NCBI GenBank assembly: GCA_003224075.1
Contig: QHYF01000292.1
Location: 1,202 to 8,089 of the forward strand
Direction: 5' to 3'
DNA from: Acidobacteriota bacterium
GTDB lineage: Bacteria; Acidobacteriota; Terriglobia; Acidiferrales; UBA7541
DNA: 6,888 nt
Shown in pieces: positions 5,913 to 6,888 of this stretch. The position numbers and the translations under genes are program-made. The notes beneath the pieces were generated by a model. The model searched no databases, was not told the origin of the DNA, and saw nothing but the letters and a program-made list of their open reading frames with translations. Position 1 is the stretch's first letter. Every line of letters begins with the position of its first letter.

Positions 5913-6392
5913 ATGGACGCTTGGACCATCAGTGGGACGGTAGCTAGCTTTGCAGGCCTTGGCGTAGGGTTTTGGACTCTTGTAACTGCGCAGGGGGCAA
6001 AAGAAGCCGCTCAACAAGCTGCGCGCAGAGCGACGCTGCACGATCTAACTGAGGAATTACAAAGAGCGCATCAGAAAATGGGAGAGATAGGAATCTTTCT
6101 CATGGGAAAGGAATGGAGGGCTGCCTATCACGCAGGGAACGAAGTACAATCAGCTTGTACATCAGTGAGTGTACGATGGTCCGGCACTTTGACCGAAAAT
6201 GCTCTAAACGATCTCTTGACTGCAGGACAATTGGCCCAGTCGATAGCAAAGGTCGCTCAGATATTGCAGATATGGCCGGAATCTCCAAAGAAGATGAGGG
6301 AAAAAGCAGGAGTGACCCACCTGCGGGCGTCCGGTCTGATCAGCGGTGTCCTAGCCGAGGCGAAGCAGATTTCTGAGAAGGATGATGTCTGA
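5913..6392 (+). CDS. Hypothetical membrane-anchored helical protein, first gene of a small accessory cassette
   Basis: The 159 residues begin with a hydrophobic helix at about 5-26 (ISGTVASFAGLGVGFWTLVT). An Ala/Arg-rich amphipathic stretch GAKEAAQQAARRATLHDLTEELQRAH (28-53) follows, likely a coiled-coil stalk, and then a mostly helical soluble part. The N-terminal layout (short TM helix followed by a GAKxAAxxA stalk) is common in uncharacterised accessory proteins; I recognise no catalytic motif. ATG 5913 is the first start after an in-frame TAA at 5904-5906, with GAGGA (5897-5901) 11 bases upstream. The TGA stop shares one base with the ATG of the next gene (TGATG), which suggests coupled translation. 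Codon choice is more mixed than in ligA or the lipid kinase gene (ATA, AGA and GTA are used), which hints at different ancestry. Function unknown. Confidence 0.75.
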   Translation: MDAWTISGTVASFAGLGVGFWTLVTAQGAKEAAQQAARRATLHDLTEELQRAHQKMGEIGIFLMGKEWRAAYHAGNEVQSACTSVSVRWSGTLTENALNDLLTAGQLAQSIAKVAQILQIWPESPKKMREKAGVTHLRASGLISGVLAEAKQISEKDDV

Positions 6393-6691
6393 TGCTGACT
6401 AACAAAGATACGGAGTTCATACAATACTTAATGGAGTCGACCCGAGAGGGAAAGCTGCGATGGGAACCCACGGCGGTGACAAATGAATTTGCTACATCCC
6501 TCAAGGGGAAATACAAGATCAATGTGAGAATGTTGGGTCCGACTCGTGTCATCACAATGGCCGATCTCGACGACCGAGAATTGCTAACTGTCACCTCAGA
6601 GGACTACGCGCCCGTTTGGGACCTCTTCGATGCGGCGCGGCGTGTGGCGTTGGACGTCGATTCAGCAATTGACGAAATCTTGAAAGGATAA
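6392..6691 (+). CDS. Hypothetical 99-residue protein, GKLxW / ARRxAxxVDxxID type
   Basis: A small soluble protein of 99 residues with no signal peptide or membrane helix. It opens with a helix ending in TREGKLRWEPT (17-27). A strand-rich middle follows: NEFATSLKGKYKINVRML (31-48), then ITMADLDDRELLTV (54-67). A closing helix carries LFDAARRVALDVDSAIDEIL (78-97). This ordering (GKLxW, a beta sheet with GKYxI, and an ARRxAxxVDxxID helix) looks like a coherent domain I have the impression of having seen in uncharacterised bacterial proteins, but I cannot name the family. The ATG overlaps the previous stop by one base, and the TAA is eight bases before the next ATG, so the three genes are almost certainly one operon. 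Confidence 0.8.
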   Translation: MLTNKDTEFIQYLMESTREGKLRWEPTAVTNEFATSLKGKYKINVRMLGPTRVITMADLDDRELLTVTSEDYAPVWDLFDAARRVALDVDSAIDEILKG

Positions 6692-6699
6692 GGCAGGCG

Positions 6700-6888
6700 A
6701 TGGCCACAATTCCAAGAATTCCTCCCCGGACGAGCAACCGGAGGGTCATCTACGTGAAAGTTATGTATGACGACAAGCTCAAACGCGTCCACGGAACTTC
6801 AGCTGAAGAGGAGCATGGCCCCGGCTCCCTTGTCATTTATGATGGTCTGGCTGTGGTCGGACGATTTCGTGGCGATGTTGAAAAATGG
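6700..6888 (+). CDS. Hypothetical protein with YDGxxVVGRF motif, 3'-truncated by the window edge
   Basis: The frame is open from ATG 6700 to the last base (63 residues, no stop), so the gene continues beyond the window. AAGG (6690-6693), overlapping the previous stop codon, lies six bases upstream. The N-terminus is proline/arginine-rich (ATIPRIPPRTSNRR). It is followed by a strand IYVKVMYDD, a charged segment, then LVIYDGLAVVGRFRGDVEKW. The pattern YDGxxVVGRF...VExW resembles a short beta-hairpin plus helix found in other small uncharacterised bacterial proteins, usually ending in W soon after. The eight-base gap to the upstream gene indicates one operon. Function unknown. Confidence 0.7.
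   Translation, partial: MATIPRIPPRTSNRRVIYVKVMYDDKLKRVHGTSAEEEHGPGSLVIYDGLAVVGRFRGDVEKW

Overview
The window looks like part of a moderately GC-rich bacterial chromosome. Third codon positions are mostly G or C in the central genes. LigA is the bacterial NAD+-dependent ligase, so the source is bacterial. The gene mix (LigA, a DagK-type lipid kinase, a YdjM-type membrane hydrolase) and the short TTTA-loop hairpins after and between genes fit a soil or peat lineage such as Acidobacteriota. That placement is an impression from style, not a proof.

Layout, left to right. (1) Bases 2-469 hold the 3' end of a plus-strand gene for an unrecognised two-helix membrane protein whose start lies outside the window. 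(2) ligA (minus strand, 483-2507) is complete and converges on it with a 13-base gap. (3) The ligA/lipid kinase divergent intergenic space holds two nearly identical tandem 88-bp units, each with a perfect hairpin and an overlapping alternative palindrome. (4) A DagK/YegS-family lipid kinase (2762-3700) and a YdjM-family membrane metal-dependent hydrolase (3866-4864) run rightward, separated by two hairpins that could terminate transcription. (5) A compact type II toxin-antitoxin operon (4959-5608) follows: a Gp49/HigB-like toxin then an HTH antitoxin, with a 4-base overlap and a palindrome lying on the predicted -10 box. (6) Bases 5609-5912 are gene-free and contain a run of about 10.7 heptanucleotide repeats. 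(7) From 5913 to the right edge lies a tightly packed cassette of three small accessory genes with more mixed codon use. They encode a membrane-anchored helical protein, a 99-residue protein with a GKLxW start and an ARRxAxxVDxxID end, and the first 63 residues of a protein with a YDGxxVVGRF motif.

ligA is the only clear housekeeping gene. The lipid kinase and hydrolase probably act at the membrane, but nothing here shows that they cooperate. The toxin-antitoxin pair, repeats and small-gene cassette give the right half an accessory, island-like character. The cassette at 5913-6888 is the best candidate for an undescribed system: three co-directional short genes joined by a 1-base overlap and an 8-base gap, none of which I can assign a function.
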